Positions 9,635-12,089 of a stretch of 12,089 bases of DNA are shown here, in pieces. The translations under genes were made by a program, and so were the position numbers. The notes below the pieces were generated by a model, which saw only the letters and a list, made by a program, of their open reading frames with translations, did no database searches and was not told the origin of the DNA. The stretch is from positions 1 through 12,089 of the forward strand of contig RBNI01005822.1 in the NCBI GenBank assembly GCA_003990745.1, read 5' to 3'. Source of the stretch: Jimgerdemannia flammicorona. Taxonomy: Eukaryota; Mucoromycota; Endogonomycetes; Endogonales; Endogonaceae. The number at the start of each line of letters is the position of its first letter. Within the stretch, counting starts at the first letter, position 1.

Positions 9635-10810
9635 ATGTTCGCCACACTGTCCACCCGTCTCCATTGGCGCACCACACCCAGATCAAACAAACTCCTCCCG
9701 CCCTTCGGCCCCGCCACTTCCACCGTCGCCACCTCCACCGTCGCCACCTCCACCATCGCCACCTCCACCGTCGCCACCTCCACCATCGCCACCTCTACTA
9801 ATGGCTGGATTAGAGGAGAGCTCTGTGAGAGAACTGGAGAGTACATGGGCTACTACACCGTCGCCACCTCCACCATCGCCACCTCCACCGTCGCCACCTC
9901 CACCGTCAAACCTCAACCGTCCAACAAGGCATCCAACACCAACGAGCCGCCCTCCATACACAAGACACCACCCTCCAAATATTTCCGATATCCCAAAGAT
10001 AACCAGCCCTCCAACGGGGGAAAGGATTCCGGCTGGACCAGCACGGTATTGTCATGTATTTGGTTCCCTTCCACAATGAAACAATTACCCCATCCAACCC
10101 AAAGGTGGGCAGCCCAACATGCCAATCTCATCGCCTATTTTATGTATCCAGGCCAAGAAGCCCGAACCCCGCCCGCCGCCACCACCCACGCCGCCTTCCA
10201 AAATGCAAACGAGCCTCGCCCGGAACATATGGCATGCCATCTACCACGTGTACAAGACAAAACGCATGCTCCACCCGATGCTTTCGCGGAACTATATCAA
10301 GTACATCGAGGTACATAGCCATTGAGTGATGGCTTTACTTGGTCACGGAAGCATGGGCCATAATTCGTTATGTCTTGCCTTCTCTCCATTCATCCTATAC
10401 AATAGGCTAGAGTATCGCCGACCCTGAACATCTGTGTGATCTACTTTGAGCCGATACCACACGGCCACGTCACAGAGGTACATCTTCCCACGCATATCGA
10501 ACTTGATGTCAAAAAAAAAAAAAAAAATTGACACCCGGCCTCACCTGCCCATTCGTCGTTCCAAAACCAGGATGTCATCCAGCGCACGCTCATTCGCTAT
10601 CGCCCCGTCCTGGCTGGTTGGATTCGCAGGCGCATCCAGTGGACCTCGCCGCTCTACATCAAATTCAAGCGGTGTGAAGACGAGTCTGGTGGCGGGACTG
10701 GTGGCGAAGCTGTCGAGGGTCCGGTGAAGAAGAGGGAGGGAGTCGGGAGGGGGAGTGAGATGGGTGGGAAGGAGGGAGTCGAGAGAGGGAGTGGGAGGAA
10801 AGGGAAGTGA
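9635..10810 (+). CDS. Unrecognised protein, possibly mitochondrial; frame break or unusual intron in first part
   Basis: I do not recognise this protein. The start MFATLSTRLHWRTTPRSNK is arginine-rich without acidic residues, like a mitochondrial presequence. It is followed by VATST repeats and a Pro/Asn/Lys-rich stretch ending KYFRYPKDNQPSNGGK. The frame then appears to shift at the G5 run 10016-10020 into RLDQHGIVMYLVPFHNE. From there exons ending at 10104 and spanning 10152-10310, 10406-10477 and 10571-10810 join at phase 0 (introns of 47, 95 and 93 nt). The joined part includes SLARNIWHAIYHVYKTKR, NYIKYIE, ICVIYFEPIPHGH and RRRIQWTSPLYIKFKRC, with ordinary codon use, then a Gly/Glu/Arg tail. 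One base missing from the G-run would explain the break. Alternatively an intron 9825-10006 (GTGAGA to CCAG) removes the second repeat block. The existence of a gene is fairly safe; the first half of the model is not. Confidence 0.6.
9713..9907 (+). repeat. 15-bp minisatellite in two blocks, encoding VATST/IATST
   Basis: Six units of the form GCCACCTCCACCRTC occupy 9713-9802 (first and last units diverged). After an interruption, three perfect-type units occupy 9863-9907, preceded by a degenerate one at 9848-9862. The non-repetitive stretch 9803-9847 is 45 bp, so both blocks stay in the same 15-bp register. The unit has no stop codon in several frames, which produces overlapping Pro/Ser-rich and Gly/Asp-rich readings on both strands. 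I treat those as shadows of the VATST frame. Confidence 0.95.
10511..10527 (+). repeat. A17 homopolymer inside an intron of the unrecognised gene
   Basis: Seventeen consecutive adenines lie inside the intron 10478-10570, between its GTACAT donor and ACCAG acceptor. Position and length suggest a slippage-prone tract with no coding effect. Confidence 0.93.
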
Positions 10811-10920
10811 AAGGATGAAGGAGTGGGTCGAGAGGGAGAGTGAAATGGGTGGGAGGGGAGGGAATCGAGAGGGGGGGGGGGGGGTGGGGAGGGGGGGGGG
10901 GGGTGGAGTGGGGTGGGAGA
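10728..10920 (+). repeat. G-rich, purine-rich low-complexity tract with a degenerate 85-bp repeat and G-runs
   Basis: The plus strand is almost entirely G and A, built from GGGAG-type words. A segment starting AGTGAGATGGGTGGG at 10754 recurs as AGTGAAATGGGTGGG at 10839, giving a period of about 85 bp. Runs of more than ten guanines appear near 10873-10905. The first part encodes the Gly/Glu/Arg tail of the preceding gene up to the TGA at 10808-10810; the rest is 3' flanking. Many G-triplets give strong G-quadruplex potential on the plus strand and in the transcript. Confidence 0.9.
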
Positions 10921-11257
10921 AACGAATCGTTATGATGGCGGCGTGGGCGCTAAGCGAGGAGCGAACGATGAAAGGAGGGGCGAGAACTCTATGGGGCGAT
11001 GCGCGCCTTGACTTTTGTACATGTACATAATAATTGAACGAAATAGATATGATCGAACTCAATTTGTTTCAGTAATGCCCGCTCCAACATTATGCTGCCA
11101 CTAATCTGCGTCCTCCCAACACGCTCTTGTGATGTGTGCCGACAATCTTCGTTATGTCAAAAATAATTTATCAACGTCGAGCCACAACAATGACAGGAAC
11201 AACGGGACACGACGTTCACCAAAGTGCCTCTCCCCACAGACCCTCATCCCTCGCTGC
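10811..11257. other. Intergenic region between the unrecognised gene and the convergent GH125 gene
   Basis: The first 110 bp continue the G-rich repeat. Beyond it lie a 12-bp palindrome, a Puf3-like motif and an adjacent AATAAT element (11016-11034), followed by about 220 bp without recognisable features. The long minus-strand frame over the G-rich part is proline- and serine-rich antisense of the repeat and is not a gene. Confidence 0.7.
11020..11029 (+). promoter_or_regulatory. Puf3-type RNA element in the 3' flank of the unrecognised gene
   Basis: The decamer CATGTACATA matches the fungal Puf3 consensus C-H-UGUA-H-AUA at every position. It lies about 210 nt after the stop at 10810 and is followed at once by an AATAAT-like polyadenylation element. 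It overlaps the perfect palindrome TGTACATGTACA (11016-11027). In yeast, Puf3 sites mark mRNAs of nuclear-encoded mitochondrial proteins. The motif is seen in the sequence; its function and inclusion in the transcript are inferred. Confidence 0.5.
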
Positions 11258-12089
11258 CTAAGGAGCGAGCTTCTTCTCAAAGATCAAGTACGGCCTCTCC
11301 TTGGCGATCTCCAGGATAGCCTCGCCGAGCAACGTGTTGCTCCATGCAAACCATGGCCGCGTGTAATCTAACATCCGCAATTAATCGTTAACGAGACGAA
11401 CCCCTTTCGAACGACACGCCGGAACGACAACCGTGTCGAGTAATCCAAAACAGGAAACCCTTTAACAAACCTGTGTTATCGAACACATTGAATGCCTCGT
11501 GCATCAGTCCCGTCCCGTCCGTGTTCTCCACGATAATCTTGAGCGCGTCCAGAATCTCCTCGTCCGACTGCGAGGTTAGGATCTGTGCGAAAGGGCCGGT
11601 GAGCACAGTGTCGAGACGCACGCAATCTCTTCCCAGAAATATTAGGCAATATTGAAATGGTTTGGTTTACGTACCCGCATCGTTTGCGACATTGGCCACG
11701 CCTTCCCGAGTCCGACCTACGTGGGGTAGATGTGCGTTAAACTCAGCGAATATTTTATCAGACGATGACGGTTTGACGAGCCCTGTCCATACAAACACCA
11801 CACCAAAATCCGAAATACACCGCCTCATTCGATGCCACGGGAATCAAAAAATATAAATAAATAAATAAAAGTACGTACGTGTGGCCCGCCCACGCCAGAC
11901 CCGTACGGGCCCTTGAAGAAGTATGGGTTCGCCTCCGACAGGACAAACCTCCGCGTGTTTTGGTATATGGTGTCGTTCTTCTCGAGGAAGCCGAGATAAG
12001 GCAGCGAGAGCAGCGACGGGATGTTGGCATCGTCCATGAGTAGGGTGGAGCCGTAGCCGTCGACCTCAACTAGGAAGGACGCGGAGGGA
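11258..12089 (-). CDS. Glycoside hydrolase family 125 exo-alpha-1,6-mannosidase (DUF1237), 5'-partial
   Basis: GH125 enzymes are inverting, metal-independent exo-alpha-1,6-mannosidases acting on mannosides and N-glycan arms. This is the C-terminal part; the beginning lies beyond the right edge. Exons in coding order are 12089-11879, 11716-11675, 11582-11471 and 11367-11258. They are joined by GT-AG introns of 162, 92 and 103 nt with consistent phases, giving about 157 residues to the TAG at 11258. Family motifs in order: VDGYGSTLLMDDAN, IPSLLSLPYLGF, YQNTRRFVLS, NPYFF, GVGGPHVGLGKAWPMS, GTGLMHEAF and RPWFAWSNTLLGE. The glutamate in MHEAF is the likely general base by family position (inference). 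The second exon is only 42 nt. Fungal members are usually secretory-pathway or secreted proteins, but no signal peptide can be judged here. The gene converges on its left neighbour. Confidence 0.95.

Noticed and set aside
9624..10079. A proline/serine-rich plus-strand frame and glycine/aspartate-rich minus-strand frames over the minisatellite
   Set aside because: They are alternative readings of a stop-free 15-bp repeat. The VATST frame has a strong start context and a plausible presequence.
9635..10318. The uninterrupted 227-codon frame taken as the whole gene
   Set aside because: Its first part is accepted, but after about 10020 the better, codon-balanced coding signal moves to another frame and continues through spliced exons to 10810. 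The remaining residues of this frame look random.
10541..11062. A 173-codon minus-strand proline/serine-rich frame
   Set aside because: It is antisense to the last exon of the unrecognised gene and to the G-rich repeat. Low complexity explains its length.

Overview
The window is nuclear DNA of a fungus. It holds four protein genes with many short GT-AG introns, and two of the genes run off the window edges. The kingdom follows from gene content: Cft1/CPSF1, a FIT/Scs3-type ER protein and a GH125 mannosidase. Dense introns averaging about 120 nt in the largest gene fit an early-diverging, chytrid-like lineage better than an ascomycete yeast or a typical basidiomycete (usual introns about 50-60 nt), but this placement is tentative. 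I saw no mobile element, rRNA, tRNA or CRISPR array.

Layout. (1) About 54-7374, plus strand: the largest CPSF subunit (Cft1/CPSF160), 22 exons in the window, lacking only its extreme N-terminus. (2) 7375-8630: intergenic DNA between convergent genes, with two adjacent hairpins and a GT-rich tract. (3) About 8631-9508, minus strand: a FIT-family (Scs3/FITM) ER acyl-CoA diphosphatase with both catalytic histidines and a likely last intron that replaces the genomic stop. (4) 9509-9634: a short shared promoter with E-box, CCAAT and CRE-like motifs. (5) 9635-10810, plus strand: an unrecognised gene with a mitochondrial-looking N-terminus, a 15-bp coding minisatellite, an apparent frame break at a G5 run and a conserved-looking C-terminal half. 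(6) 10811-11257: G-rich repeats, then a perfect Puf3-type motif. (7) 11258-12089, minus strand: the C-terminal part of a GH125 exo-alpha-1,6-mannosidase in four exons.

The genes do unrelated jobs (mRNA 3'-end processing, ER lipid homeostasis, probably mitochondrial, glycan trimming), so this is ordinary chromosomal neighbourhood and not a functional cluster. I found no convincing new multi-gene system. The best leads are the unrecognised gene with its Puf3-like 3' motif, the tandem duplication in Cft1 that creates an extra sumoylation-like motif, and the alternative C-termini of the FIT protein.
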